The notes: generated by a model from the sequence alone, not told the origin. A DNA stretch of 64,000 bases from Neoroseomonas eburnea (GCF_018129005.1 NZ_JAAEDL010000028.1:1-64000); one strand, 5' to 3'; shown: positions 19,745 through 28,553, numbered from the stretch's first letter. A program made the numbers and translations.

Positions 19745-20407
19745 TCAGGTCTCGGGCACGAGCCGACGCAGCTTGTCGAAGCCGACGCTCAGCCCGCCGA
19801 GCGACAGCGTCAGGGCGCCGTCCTGGCGTTCCGCGCCGGTGACCGTGCCGGCGACCGTGAAGGACAGCGCGACCTGTTCCCCGTTCTCCGCGCGCCCGGT
19901 GACCTGCACGCCATAGGCGCCATCCGTCACGCTGGTGCCGGCGTCGTTGCGCCCATCCCAGGTCCAGCCGCTGGCCGCGGTGCCGAGGGTGACCGTCTGC
20001 CGGCGCACCACGCGCCCGCTGCTGTCGGTGATCGAGATCTCGGCGCTGCGCGCCGTGCCGGCGGCGGGCAGGCGGATCTCGGCGCTGCCGTTCTGCAGCG
20101 CGACCTGGTCGGCCTCGACCTCGACGCGCTGGCCGATCAGCGGCGCGGCGGCGGTGAGCTGCGCCGTCTGCTGCAGCGCGATCAGGCTTTCGAGGTTCTG
20201 GTTCATCGCGATCTGCTGCTCGACCGAGGCGAACTGCACGAGCTGGTTCGTCATCTGGTTGGTGTCGAGCGGGTCGGTCGGGCTCTGGTTCTGCAACTGG
20301 GTCGTCAGCAGCGTGAGGAAGGTGTTGAAATCCCCCGCGAGGCGCGTGTTGGAGCTTGCCGCGCTGCTGGTGGCGGCGGCGGTGGTCGAGGTGATCGATC
20401 CGGACAT
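19745..20407 (-). CDS. flgD: Flagellar hook assembly scaffold FlgD
   Basis: Hook-capping protein, 220 residues, secreted through the flagellar export apparatus to assemble FlgE. The N-terminal block DFNTFLTLLTTQLQNQSP followed by DTNQMTNQLVQFASVEQQI is the classical FlgD signature. The C-terminal half has the FlgD Ig-like/Tudor region with SGWTWDGRNDAG. The ATG has a good ribosome-binding site (AGGAAAGGGA). It lies downstream of fliK, separated by a partial copy of the dispersed repeat, and is probably co-transcribed with it from the sigma-54 promoter upstream of fliK. Confidence 0.93.
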   Translation of the reverse strand: MSGSITSTTAAATSSAASSNTRLAGDFNTFLTLLTTQLQNQSPTDPLDTNQMTNQLVQFASVEQQIAMNQNLESLIALQQTAQLTAAAPLIGQRVEVEADQVALQNGSAEIRLPAAGTARSAEISITDSSGRVVRRQTVTLGTAASGWTWDGRNDAGTSVTDGAYGVQVTGRAENGEQVALSFTVAGTVTGAERQDGALTLSLGGLSVGFDKLRRLVPET

Positions 20408-20425
20408 GGCGAGATCCCTTTCCTG

Positions 20426-20464
20426 GAGCAGATCCCGATCGGATGGAATCACCTGATCGGGTGA
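20426..20464 (+). repeat. Dispersed bipartite repeat, truncated copy A
   Basis: First hairpin of the repeat also found at 26330, 45543, 51739 and 51841. It begins GAGCAGATCCCGATC and contains the CCCGATC/GATCGGG arms; here one arm carries substitutions, and the second hairpin is missing. It lies between fliK and flgD. Confidence 0.7.
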
Positions 20465-20526
20465 GGACGCCGGTGGACTCGACGCGCCGGGGCGGCGGCC
20501 GCGAGCCGGTGCGAATGCGGGCCGCG

Positions 20527-22158
20527 CTAGACGGCGAGGTCGAGCAGCGAGAGGGCGCGGCGCCGGGGCGCGGGCTCGGCTCGAGTGTCGAGGCCCACCT
20601 CGCCGCCTGATTGCATGCCGCGTGCCATGCTGGTCTCTCCGCCGCGTGGGTTCCGACGCTGCCCTTCGGAACCGCCTCCGCTGCCCGGCGCGAGCCCGAG
20701 CGAGAGCGAGCGGCCGTCCGGCTCGATGCCGGCGGCGCTCAGGGCGCGGTCGAGATCGCGCTGGTCGCGCTGCAGCAGGGCAAGCGTTTCCGGGCGCTCG
20801 GCAAGGATGCGCACCTGCGCGCCATCGCCGCTGCGCTCGACGCTGACCTCGACGCGGCCGAGCTCGACGGGTTCGAGCGTGACGGAGAGCCTTGCGGTGC
20901 CGCCGCCGCCGATGGCGACCGCGACGACCAGCGGCGCGAGCTGGCGGACCGGCGCGGTGGTGGGCGCGGGGCGCGCGGTGGAGGGAGGGGCGGGCGGCGG
21001 CGTCGTCGGGGTTAGGACCGCGCCGGGAGCTTCCGTGGCTGGGCCGGTGGCTGCCGGCGCGGCGGGTGGCGGGGGCTCCGCGGCGGGTGCCGGCGGCACA
21101 GGTGTCGCGGCGACTGGGGTGGCCGCCATGTCGCTCTCGGCGGCGGCCGGCGATGGTGCCACGCCGGCCGGCGGAGCCGCCGGCGGGAAGGAGGTGACGG
21201 CTGCATGCGGCTCCTCCGCGACCGGGGGATCGCCGGGACGGGGCGGCCCGGTCTCGCCGCGTGCCGCGGGGCTGTCGGTCGCGGGGCCCGGGGCGCCGGC
21301 GCGCTGCGCTGTGGCCGGCCGCGAAGCCTTGCTCGCCGCGACCGGGGCCGCTGTCGTCGCCGTCGCTTCCGGGGCGACCCCCGGGGGTGCCGCCGGCGCG
21401 GCTCCGGCGATGACAGGCGCGCGGGCGGTCGTGCCCGCGGTGGCCGTGGCGGGCCTGGCGACGGTGCCGGCATTCGTGGGCGCGGCCGTTGTGGGAGGAC
21501 AGGAGGTCGTGGCGACGGGGGCGGCGGCCATCGGGACAGCGGCGGTCTCGGACGGGCCAGCGGCCGGTCCGACGGCGGCTGCCGGGGATGATGGGTGTGC
21601 GGCCGGCTGCGCCGCGATGGTGCCCGCTTGGCCGGAGGCGGCAGTCGCCGCCGGCGCGGCCGGCTGCGTGGCGGCGGCGACGATGGGATCGGCAGGATCG
21701 CCGCTCGCTGTCGGCGTCGGGCCGGGTGTCGCCTCGGCCGGCGGCGGCGTGACGGGGCCTGGGCCGGCCATGCGCGCGGGGCGCGCATCGGTGGCGGGCG
21801 GCGTTCCCGCCTCCGCGCCATTCGACGCCGCCCCCGCCATCGTCGACACTGCCTCCGCCGCGGTTCCGGGCGGCGTTGTCGGCGGTGTCGGCGGTGTCGG
21901 CGGCACTGCGCCGGGCAGGGCCTGTACAAGCAGCGCCTGCAGATCCGGTGGCGCGCCCTCCGGCAGTTCCGGCACAGGGGCTGTCTCCGGTGCCGGAGCT
22001 TCCGCCCCGGCCGGCGCAGCGGGCCCCCCGGCAGCCGCGGGTGTCGCCTGCGCCACCTGCGCGAGCGCCTCGGCGAAGGCGCTCGTCCCGCCGGTAACGG
22101 CGGTGGCCTGCGGCGCGATGGCGATGGCGGCCGGGGCTTGGCTCGCAAGGACATCCAT
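20527..22158 (-). CDS. fliK: Flagellar hook-length control protein FliK
   Basis: 543-residue ruler and export-switch protein. The N-terminal two thirds is a disordered Pro/Ala/Thr-rich chain, as expected for the molecular ruler. The C-terminal domain is the conserved part: LSVTLEPVELGRVEVSVE followed by VRILAERPETLALLQRD and DRALSAAGI, the Flg_hook motif that touches FlhB. The start is the ATG at MDVLASQAP, preceded by AAAGGCACGACCGGC on the coding strand. A sigma-54 promoter match lies about 80 bases upstream, and flgD follows. Similarity outside the C-terminus is not expected in this family. Confidence 0.88.
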   Translation of the reverse strand: MDVLASQAPAAIAIAPQATAVTGGTSAFAEALAQVAQATPAAAGGPAAPAGAEAPAPETAPVPELPEGAPPDLQALLVQALPGAVPPTPPTPPTTPPGTAAEAVSTMAGAASNGAEAGTPPATDARPARMAGPGPVTPPPAEATPGPTPTASGDPADPIVAAATQPAAPAATAASGQAGTIAAQPAAHPSSPAAAVGPAAGPSETAAVPMAAAPVATTSCPPTTAAPTNAGTVARPATATAGTTARAPVIAGAAPAAPPGVAPEATATTAAPVAASKASRPATAQRAGAPGPATDSPAARGETGPPRPGDPPVAEEPHAAVTSFPPAAPPAGVAPSPAAAESDMAATPVAATPVPPAPAAEPPPPAAPAATGPATEAPGAVLTPTTPPPAPPSTARPAPTTAPVRQLAPLVVAVAIGGGGTARLSVTLEPVELGRVEVSVERSGDGAQVRILAERPETLALLQRDQRDLDRALSAAGIEPDGRSLSLGLAPGSGGGSEGQRRNPRGGETSMARGMQSGGEVGLDTRAEPAPRRRALSLLDLAV

Positions 22159-22237
22159 GCCGGTCGTGCCTTTCCTGCCGGCGCCGCGACGCGCGGCGCA
22201 CCGCCGGCGCGCGGAGGCGGCCGGCGCCTGGCCGGCT

Positions 22238-22252
22238 GCAACCGCCGGGCCA
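22238..22252 (-). promoter_or_regulatory. Sigma-54 promoter for fliK-flgD
   Basis: On the minus strand the sequence TGGCCCG-GCGG-TTGC matches the -24/-12 consensus TGGCACG-N4-TTGC at all but one fixed position, with exact GG-N10-GC spacing. It points at fliK, whose start is about 80 bases downstream. It is divergent from the flgE promoter about 100 bp away. Confidence 0.75.
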
Positions 22253-22348
22253 GCGCCGGACGGCCCCCCTGCGGCAGGAAGTGCCGCCCTGGCCTGCGGG
22301 TTCTGCCGCCGAGGGGCAGAGCTCGCCCGGTCCGCGGCCGGTCTGGCC

Positions 22349-22364
22349 TGGCACGCCGGTTGCG
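22349..22364 (+). promoter_or_regulatory. Sigma-54 promoter for flgE-flgK-flgL
   Basis: TGGCACGCCGGTTGCG is a perfect match to the sigma-54 consensus TGGCACG-N4-TTGC with correct spacing. It is 54 bases upstream of the flgE ATG, leaving an untranslated leader of roughly 40 bases. The sigma-54 activator FlbD is encoded 7 kb away in the same island and is the likely partner. Confidence 0.88.
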
Positions 22365-22417
22365 CCATGCCGCAGCCGCGTCGCGCCCCGCAGCGTCCGC
22401 CCAGCCCGGAGAGCCCC

Positions 22418-23710
22418 ATGTCCCTGTTCGGTTCCATGACCACCGCGATCAGCGGCCTGACGGCCCAGGCGCGCGCCCTCGGTCACATCTCGGACAACGT
22501 CGCCAACAGCCAGACCGTCGGCTTCAAGCGCACCGACACCAACTTCGTGTCCTTCCTGACCGACAGCACCCAGACGGTGCACCGGCCCGGATCGGTGGTG
22601 GCGCGGCCGGACTACACCAACACCCTCCAGGGCACGATCGAGCAGTCGGAGAATCCCCTTTCTCTCGCGATCGCCGGGCAGGGGTTCTTTTCCGTGGCGC
22701 TGCCCAACGGCACGTCCGGCGGCCAGGTGACCTTCGACGAACGGCAGTTCTTCACCCGGGGCGGCGACTTCCAGCTCGACACCGACGGCTATCTGGTCAA
22801 CGGCGCCGGATACTACCTGCAGGGCTGGACGGCGGACGCGTCCGGCGAACCGGACCGCACCAGCCTGCAGCCGATCCGCGTGAGCGAACTGGTGTTCAAC
22901 CCGATCGCGACGGCCAATATCGAACTCGCCGCGAACCTGCCGGCCTCCGGGACGGACCCGGTCTCCACGCCGATCAACGTCTATGACAGCCTCGGCGCGC
23001 TGCAGGACATGACGCTGACCTGGACGCCGACGGCGGCGAACACCTGGACGCTCGAGATCAGTGCTCCCGGCGCGGGCGGATCGCTCGGCACCATCGAGGT
23101 GCAGTTCGGCCAGGCGGCGACCCCGGCCGTGCCGGACGGCACGATCGGCGGCTTCGCCAACGCGACCGGCTCGCTGGCCGGCACGGCGTCGGCGCTGGGC
23201 GACCCGGCCAGCGTGACCTTCACCGCCGATTTCGGCCAGGGCAACCAGACCATCTCGCTCAACCTCGGCGCCTTCGGCGCCGCGCGGGGCCTCACGCAGT
23301 ACGCGGGGGAGGAATACGAGCTGCGGAACCGGAGCCAGGACGGCGTGCCGCTCGGCGCCTATTCCTCCGTCACGGTGCGGGACAACGGCGACGTCGCCAT
23401 CAACTACGACAACGGCGAGGCGCGCGTCATCGCGCGCGTGCCCATCACCACCTTCAACAACCCCGATGCGCTGCAGCGCCTCGATGGCCAGGCCTTCATG
23501 CGCACGCTGGAAAGCGGCGAGGCGCGGACCACCGACCCGGCCTCCAACGGCGCCGGGCGGCTCTCGGTCGGCTCGATCGAACGGTCGAACGTCGATATCG
23601 CCTCCGAATTCTCGAAGCTGATCGTCGCGCAGCGCGCCTATACGGCGAACACCAAGATCGTCACCGCCTCCGACGAGATGCTGCAGGACACCATCAACAT
23701 GCGGCGCTGA
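22418..23710 (+). CDS. flgE: Flagellar hook protein FlgE
   Basis: 430-residue structural protein of the hook. The N-terminal rod/hook motif (ALGHISDNVANSQTVGFKR, with the SxNVANxxTxGFK pattern) and the C-terminal helix (SEFSKLIVAQRAYTANTKIV) form the inner tube. The central region (about 170-300) is the surface domain. It is the first gene downstream of the perfect sigma-54 promoter and is followed by flgK after 24 bases. The start ATG was chosen because it places the conserved motif at residues 22-42 and has a purine-rich GGAGAG sequence seven to nine bases upstream. Confidence 0.95.
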   Translation: MSLFGSMTTAISGLTAQARALGHISDNVANSQTVGFKRTDTNFVSFLTDSTQTVHRPGSVVARPDYTNTLQGTIEQSENPLSLAIAGQGFFSVALPNGTSGGQVTFDERQFFTRGGDFQLDTDGYLVNGAGYYLQGWTADASGEPDRTSLQPIRVSELVFNPIATANIELAANLPASGTDPVSTPINVYDSLGALQDMTLTWTPTAANTWTLEISAPGAGGSLGTIEVQFGQAATPAVPDGTIGGFANATGSLAGTASALGDPASVTFTADFGQGNQTISLNLGAFGAARGLTQYAGEEYELRNRSQDGVPLGAYSSVTVRDNGDVAINYDNGEARVIARVPITTFNNPDALQRLDGQAFMRTLESGEARTTDPASNGAGRLSVGSIERSNVDIASEFSKLIVAQRAYTANTKIVTASDEMLQDTINMRR

Positions 23711-23734
23711 GCCGCGGCCTGACGGAGCGCCGCC

Positions 23735-25264
23735 ATGAGCCTCGACGCCGCGCTGATCACCGCGCGTTCCGCCCTTCTGCACACGCAGCGCGCCCTGGCC
23801 GCCTCGGCCAACGATGTCGCCAATGCCGATACGGTCGGTCACACCAAGAAGACCGTCGCCAGCCGGGCCGTGCAGGTGGACGGCGCGGGGATCGGCGTGC
23901 GCAGCCTGGCGCCGACCCGCGACGTCGACGAGGCGCTGGTGACGGAGCTCAATTCCCGTCGCGCCGCCGCCGCCGGCGCCGAGGTGCGGGAACGGCTGCT
24001 GCAGGCGATCGAGACCGCCCACGGCAATCCCGAGAACGGCGAGAGCCTCGGCGACCTGACCGCGGCCCTGCGCACCGGCTTCGAGGACCTGCGCGCCGAC
24101 CCGGCCGAGGCCGGCCGCCAATCCAGCCTGCTGCTCGATGCCGAGGCGCTGGCGACGCGGCTCAACGAGGTCTCCTCGGCGATCGGCGATGCCCGGCAGG
24201 AGGCGCAGGACGGCATCGTGACCGAGGTCGCGCGCATCAATGCCTCGCTGCGCGAAATCGCCGCGCTGACGCAGCAGATCCGCGAGCAGACGGCGCTGAC
24301 CGGCAGCGCCGCGGCGCTCGAGGACCAGCGCGACGCGGCCATCGCGACGCTGTCGGAATCGATCGAGGTGCGGGCGCTCAAGAGCGAGGACGGCAACCTC
24401 GTGCTGGTGGCGCGCAACGGCCTGGTGCTGCCGCTCGACGCCAAGGGCGACGCCTTCTCGACCGCCGACGCGACCATCGGCGCGTCGAGCTATCACGGCG
24501 CCGGGGGCACCATCCCCGGCATCATGCTCGGCGGCCAGGACGTGACGGAGAGCCTGGCCGGCGGGCGGCTTGCCGAATACGTGACGCTGCGCGACCAGAC
24601 GCTGCCGCGCTACCAGGCCGAGGCGGATCTCGCCGCGGCGCAGCTCGCCGCGCGCTTCGAGGGGCAGGGGCTGCGCCTGTTCACCGATGCCTCGGGCAGC
24701 GTGCCCGATGTCACCCAGCCCTATTCCACCAGCGCGATGCTCGGCTTCGCCGGCAGCATCCGGGTGAACCCGGCGGTCAGCGCCGACCCCTCCCTGCTGC
24801 GCGACGGCACCCATGCCGTCGCGGGCAGCGCCGGCGGGCCCTCGGCCTTCACGCCGAACCCGTCGGGCGGGCCGAGCGGCTTCACCACGCTGCTCGACCG
24901 CGTCCTCGACTACACCTTCGGGGCGGAGGCGCAGGCGGGCGTCGCCTGGGACCCGATCCCGACCGGCGGGCTGGGGCCGGATGGGCTGCTCTCCTCCCCC
25001 TTCGGCGCGCCGGCGACGCTCGAAGGCTACGCCGCGCTGGTCACAGCGACGCAGACCGCCGACCGCGCGGCGGCGACCGCGGCGCGGACCGGCGCCGATG
25101 CGATGGTGCAGGGGCTGGAGGCGCGCTTCGCGCAGCGTTCCGGCGTGGACGTGGATACCGAGATGGCAGCGATGGTGGCGCTGCAGAACGCCTATGCGGC
25201 CAATGCGCGGGTGATGAGCACGGTGCAGGCGATGTGGGACGCGCTGCTCGGCGCGGTGAGGTGA
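23735..25264 (+). CDS. flgK: Flagellar hook-associated protein FlgK
   Basis: 509-residue junction protein (HAP1) joining hook and filament. It begins with the coiled D0 motif ALAASANDVANADTVGHTKK, a variant of the usual NIANANTPGYSR, and ends with the matching helix GVDVDTEMAAMVALQNAYAANARV, which contains the conserved VNLDEE-like and Q-(N)-AY-A segments. The protein is secreted by the flagellar system without a cleaved signal. It is the second gene of the flgE operon and is followed four bases later by flgL. The His in GHTKK replaces the usual Tyr of GYSR. Confidence 0.9.
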   Translation: MSLDAALITARSALLHTQRALAASANDVANADTVGHTKKTVASRAVQVDGAGIGVRSLAPTRDVDEALVTELNSRRAAAAGAEVRERLLQAIETAHGNPENGESLGDLTAALRTGFEDLRADPAEAGRQSSLLLDAEALATRLNEVSSAIGDARQEAQDGIVTEVARINASLREIAALTQQIREQTALTGSAAALEDQRDAAIATLSESIEVRALKSEDGNLVLVARNGLVLPLDAKGDAFSTADATIGASSYHGAGGTIPGIMLGGQDVTESLAGGRLAEYVTLRDQTLPRYQAEADLAAAQLAARFEGQGLRLFTDASGSVPDVTQPYSTSAMLGFAGSIRVNPAVSADPSLLRDGTHAVAGSAGGPSAFTPNPSGGPSGFTTLLDRVLDYTFGAEAQAGVAWDPIPTGGLGPDGLLSSPFGAPATLEGYAALVTATQTADRAAATAARTGADAMVQGLEARFAQRSGVDVDTEMAAMVALQNAYAANARVMSTVQAMWDALLGAVR

Positions 25265-25268
25265 TGCG

Positions 25269-26333
25269 ATGAGCGGAATCGGGTCGATCGGCCGCCTGGA
25301 TGCCGGTGCCGCCGCCCTGCGCGCGCGGCTTGAGGTGCTGACGCGCCAGATGTCGGACGGGCGCAAGGGGCCGGGCTACGGCGACATCGCGCCGGAGGCC
25401 CGGCGCGCCATCGACCTGCGCGCCGACATGGCGCGGCGCGAGGCCTGGGAGGGCACGATCTCCCGCGCCCTGGCGCGGACCGAGGTGACGCAGAAGGCGC
25501 TCGGCCGCATGTCGGACATCGCGACGCAGTTCTACGAGGAAGCCATCCTCATCGACGGCACGAGCGAGGAGCGCATCTCCGCCGTGGCCGCGCAGGCGAA
25601 GGCGGCGCTCAGCGAATTCGCGAGCCTGCTCAACGAGCGCTACGCCGGCGAGTACCTCTTCGGCGGCAGCGACGGCGCCAACCCGCCGATCCCGGACCCG
25701 GAGAACATCGCCTCCTCCGGCTTCGCGACGGACATCGCGGCGGCGGTGGCGGGGCTCGGCGGCGGCAACGCGGCCGCGGTGGCGGCGGCGACGCTCGCCG
25801 CGGCATCCTCCGACGCCGCGGGCACGACGCCGTTCTCGGCCTTCCTTTCGGACCCCGCGCTGGGGCTGACGGAACCGCGCCGCAGCGTGCCGGCGGCGGA
25901 AGGCGAGCGGGTCGGCTACGGCGTCTTCGCCAACCGCAACGCGACGGCGACGAGCGAGGGCGAGACGACCGGATCCTGGGCGCGCGACATCCTGCGCGGG
26001 CTGGCGACGCTCGCGGCGATGGACCCGTCCCAGGCGGCGCTCGGCACCGATTTCACCGACCTGATCGCGACCGTGCGCGACGGGATGCGCAGCGCCATCG
26101 ACGCGATCGGGGAGGAGCGCGGCGCGCTCGGCGTCACCGAACAGCGGCTGGAGACGACCGCCCAGCGGCATTCGGAGGTTTCGGTGGCGCTCGCCGGTCA
26201 GCTCGCCAGCATCGAGGAAGTGGACATGGCCGAGACGATCAGCCGGCTGCAGAACACGAAGACGCAGCTCGAGGCATCCTACAACGCGATCGCTCTGGTT
26301 TCCGGGCTGACGCTGACGCAGTTCCTGCGCTAG
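25269..26333 (+). CDS. flgL: Flagellar hook-associated protein FlgL
   Basis: 354-residue HAP3-type protein completing the hook-filament junction. It has a flagellin-like N-terminal helix (RLEVLTRQMSDGRKGPGYG), the YLFGG motif typical of FlgL (ERYAGEYLFGGSDG, near residue 130) and a C-terminal helix (ISRLQNTKTQLEASYNAI). Its TAG stop is part of the leading CTAG of a dispersed repeat (copy B), so the last codon abuts the element exactly. It ends the hook operon; the flagellin gene follows after a 550-bp non-coding stretch. Confidence 0.9.
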   Translation: MSGIGSIGRLDAGAAALRARLEVLTRQMSDGRKGPGYGDIAPEARRAIDLRADMARREAWEGTISRALARTEVTQKALGRMSDIATQFYEEAILIDGTSEERISAVAAQAKAALSEFASLLNERYAGEYLFGGSDGANPPIPDPENIASSGFATDIAAAVAGLGGGNAAAVAAATLAAASSDAAGTTPFSAFLSDPALGLTEPRRSVPAAEGERVGYGVFANRNATATSEGETTGSWARDILRGLATLAAMDPSQAALGTDFTDLIATVRDGMRSAIDAIGEERGALGVTEQRLETTAQRHSEVSVALAGQLASIEEVDMAETISRLQNTKTQLEASYNAIALVSGLTLTQFLR

Positions 26334-26437
26334 AGCAGATCCCGATCAGGTGGAATCACCTGATCGGGTAAAGATGCTCGCGAAAACAAGAGGCCGGAGC
26401 GGTTGCCGTGAGCCAAGGCGAACGGAAACCGCTCTAG
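26330..26437 (+). repeat. Dispersed bipartite repeat, full copy B
   Basis: A 108-base element bounded by CTAG at both ends. The first half is a perfect 12-bp hairpin, CCCGATCAGGTG/CACCTGATCGGG with loop GAAT (26341-26368). The second half is an imperfect hairpin, AGCGGTT.CCGT/ACGG.AACCGCT (about 26398-26436). A short AT-richer linker (GAAAACAAGAGG) joins them. The first CTAG supplies the stop of flgL. Inverted or direct copies occur at 20426, 45543, 51739 and 51841. Confidence 0.85.
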
Positions 26438-26883
26438 CGGCTTGCCTGCCTGGTTCGCCGGATCTCCGGCGAACGAAGCGGAGCGGCAGGCCGCCGGAGG
26501 CACGGGCTGGCGGAGCGAGGGCGACGTCAGCGGGATGTCGGGATCGGGTCATCAGCGGGCGATGTGGACCGGGGGGGCCTCTGCCCCCTCGTGCTCCCCC
26601 GGCAGGGGACACGGTGCCCTGGACCCGCGGTGACTCGGGTGTCGGGGGCGAAAGGTCCTGTGGCCGACAGAGGGGGGCATCGCCGATGCCATGCATCGGC
26701 GACCCGGACCCCTTGCGCAGGGAGTTTGAAAGGGGCGGCGCGCCTCTCAACCCGGGCGTTCCGGATTCAGTGTCGGTTAACGCGCCGTCTGCATTCTGTG
26801 CTCGACACCGCAAGACGCGGCGCGCAACCCGGCCCGGGCGGCGGTCACCACCACCGGGCCACCGGATCCAGGGGAAGACCCCG
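26438..26883. other. Non-coding region upstream of flagellin
   Basis: No gene that I can support. It holds a nested palindrome at 26444-26491 (outer GCCTGCC/GGCAGGC, inner GTTCGCCGGA/TCCGGCGAAC) that recurs after the gene ending at 43137. It also holds a 10-bp hairpin TCGCCGATGC/GCATCGGCGA with loop CAT (26680-26702) and the motif CGGTTAACGCG (26774-26784) about 100 bases before the flagellin ATG. One frame stays open through it into flagellin, but that extension lacks flagellin character. The promoter and the long leader targeted by FlbT are presumably here. Confidence 0.6.
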
Positions 26884-27711
26884 ATGTCGCTGAACTCCGT
26901 CAACACCAATATCGGCGCCCAGGTGGCGCTGCAATCGCTCAACCGCACCAACACCGACCTGAACACCACGCAGAAGCGGATCTCGACCGGCCTGCGCGTG
27001 AACGACGCCAAGGACGACGGCGCTGCCTTCGCCGTGGCGCAGTCGGTGCGTGCCGATGTCGCCGGCCTGACGGCGGCGAACGAACAGCTCGGCGGCGTGA
27101 AGGGCATCCTGGACACCGCGCTTTCGGGCCTGAACAAGGTCTCGGAGACGATGGTGAAGGTGCGCGAGACGCTGGTGCGCCTGGCGGACGACACGCTGAA
27201 CGCCGATCAGCGCGCGCAGTACGAAGCGCAGTACGATGCGCTGCGCACGCAGATCACGAACTTCATCTCGGATGCGACCTACAATGGCCGCACGCTGCTC
27301 GCCACCGCCGCGCCGGGCGGCGACATCACCACCACGCGCAACGAGAGCGGCACGACCTACACCATCACCTCGGTGGATGGCGCGGGCACGCTGATCGTCG
27401 CCGCGGCGCCGACCGATGCCACCGCCGCGCAGGCCGCGCTGGCCGATGGCGGCGACTTCGACACGGTGCAGACGGCGATCAGCAACGCGCTGAACACCTT
27501 CGGCAGCGATGCGCGCTACATCGACAACCAGGTCGCCTACAACAAGGACAAGGCCGATGCGCTGGAAGCGGGCCTCGGCGCGCTGATCGACGCCGACCTC
27601 GCCAAGGAATCCGCCCGGCTGCAGTCGCTGCAGATCCGCCAGCAGCTCGGCACCCAGGCGCTCTCGATCGCGAACCAGGCCCCGCAGACCCTGCTGAGCC
27701 TGTTCCGCTGA
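26884..27711 (+). CDS. Flagellin
   Basis: Filament subunit of 275 residues. The N-terminus SLNSVNTNIGAQVALQSLNR and the block RISTGLRVNDAKDDGAAFAVAQ are diagnostic, as is the C-terminal helix ending SIANQAPQTLLSLFR. The variable surface region in the middle is very short (about residues 140-185), giving the compact flagellin typical of alphaproteobacteria. The ATG follows a GGGGAA ribosome-binding site. It is the only flagellin here and is followed by flbT and flaF, which control its mRNA and secretion in Caulobacter. Confidence 0.95.
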   Translation: MSLNSVNTNIGAQVALQSLNRTNTDLNTTQKRISTGLRVNDAKDDGAAFAVAQSVRADVAGLTAANEQLGGVKGILDTALSGLNKVSETMVKVRETLVRLADDTLNADQRAQYEAQYDALRTQITNFISDATYNGRTLLATAAPGGDITTTRNESGTTYTITSVDGAGTLIVAAAPTDATAAQAALADGGDFDTVQTAISNALNTFGSDARYIDNQVAYNKDKADALEAGLGALIDADLAKESARLQSLQIRQQLGTQALSIANQAPQTLLSLFR

Positions 27712-27777
27712 TCCCGGCGGTGGCGTCGGGCGCCCTGGCCCGGCGCCACCCCATCCACATTCGGCCGGGAGGACAGG

Positions 27778-28212
27778 ATGTCCACGCTGGTGCTTGAACT
27801 TCGGCAAGGCGACCTGATGGTCGTCAACGGCGCGCCGATCCGCTTTCGCAACCGGGCGCGCATCGAGCTCACCGCCAAGGCGCGCTTCCTCTTTGGCAAG
27901 CAGCTGATGACGCCGGAGGGCGCGAACACGCCCTCCCGCCGCATCTACTTCGCGCTGCAGACTGCCTATATCGGCGACGAGGATGAGCGTGAGGCCGGCC
28001 TGACCGTCGCCCGCCGCCTGATCGCCGAGTTCCAGGCCGCTACCACCTCCACCCTCGCGCGGGATCTGCTCGACCGGGCGCTCGCCGCGGCCGAGGCCGA
28101 TGAGTGCTACCAGGCGCTCAAGCTGGTGCGCCGCGTGATGCGGCATGAGGAGGTGGTGATGGGCGTGGCGCTGCCCGGCGCCGCAACCGCCGAGGATGAG
28201 GAGGCGCCATGA
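27778..28212 (+). CDS. flbT: Flagellar biosynthesis repressor FlbT
   Basis: 144-residue post-transcriptional regulator; in Caulobacter FlbT binds the flagellin mRNA leader and triggers its decay until the hook is complete. The opening LVLELRQGDLMVVNGAPIRF and the block RARIELTAKARFLFGKQLM match the family well, and an acidic tail (AEDEEAP) ends the protein. A strong ribosome-binding site (GGGAGGACAGG) precedes the ATG. The stop overlaps the flaF start by four bases. Confidence 0.93.
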   Translation: MSTLVLELRQGDLMVVNGAPIRFRNRARIELTAKARFLFGKQLMTPEGANTPSRRIYFALQTAYIGDEDEREAGLTVARRLIAEFQAATTSTLARDLLDRALAAAEADECYQALKLVRRVMRHEEVVMGVALPGAATAEDEEAP

Positions 28213-28553
28213 CTCTCGCTGACATCGCCCGCGCCTATGGCGCGACCCGTGCCGCGCTCGACCCGCGCGAGCAGGAGGCGGATGTGTTCCGCCGCGTCAC
28301 CGGCGGGCTGCGCGCCGCCAGCCAGCAGGAGGGTGCGGCACGTGTGCGCGCGGTCGCAGACAACCGGCGGCTTTGGCTGGCGGTAGAGTCCGCCCTGGCC
28401 GATCCCGCCAACCGGCTGCCGCCGACCGTGCGCGCGGGGCTGATCTCGCTTGGCCGCGCCGTGCAGCGGGAGATGGAACTGGGCGACCCGGACCTCGCCT
28501 TCCTGATCGAAGTGAACGACCAGGTGGCTGCCGGTCTCACTGGCCGCGGCTGA
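28209..28553 (+). CDS. flaF: Flagellar biosynthesis regulator FlaF
   Basis: 114-residue protein needed for flagellin synthesis or secretion in alphaproteobacteria, acting against FlbT. The pattern RAYGATRAALDPREQEADVFRR at the N-terminus and NRRLWLAVESALADPANRLP in the middle are typical. Its start overlaps the flbT stop (ATGA), so the antagonists are made together. It ends the plus-strand flagellar run. Confidence 0.92.
   Translation: MTLADIARAYGATRAALDPREQEADVFRRVTGGLRAASQQEGAARVRAVADNRRLWLAVESALADPANRLPPTVRAGLISLGRAVQREMELGDPDLAFLIEVNDQVAAGLTGRG

Noticed and set aside
19745-25366. One uninterrupted minus-strand frame of more than 1800 codons
   Set aside because: Only its end (19745-20407) is a real gene, flgD. 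The rest is antisense to flgE/flgK and out of frame with fliK; long stop-free frames are expected at this GC content.
26700-26880. Sigma-28 or sigma-54 promoter for flagellin
   Set aside because: No match with correct spacing was found to TAAA-N15-GCCGATAA or TGGCACG-N4-TTGC.
26350-26883. In-frame extension upstream of flagellin
   Set aside because: It would add 178 low-complexity basic residues before the canonical flagellin N-terminus and runs through palindromes; the start at 26884 has a ribosome-binding site.
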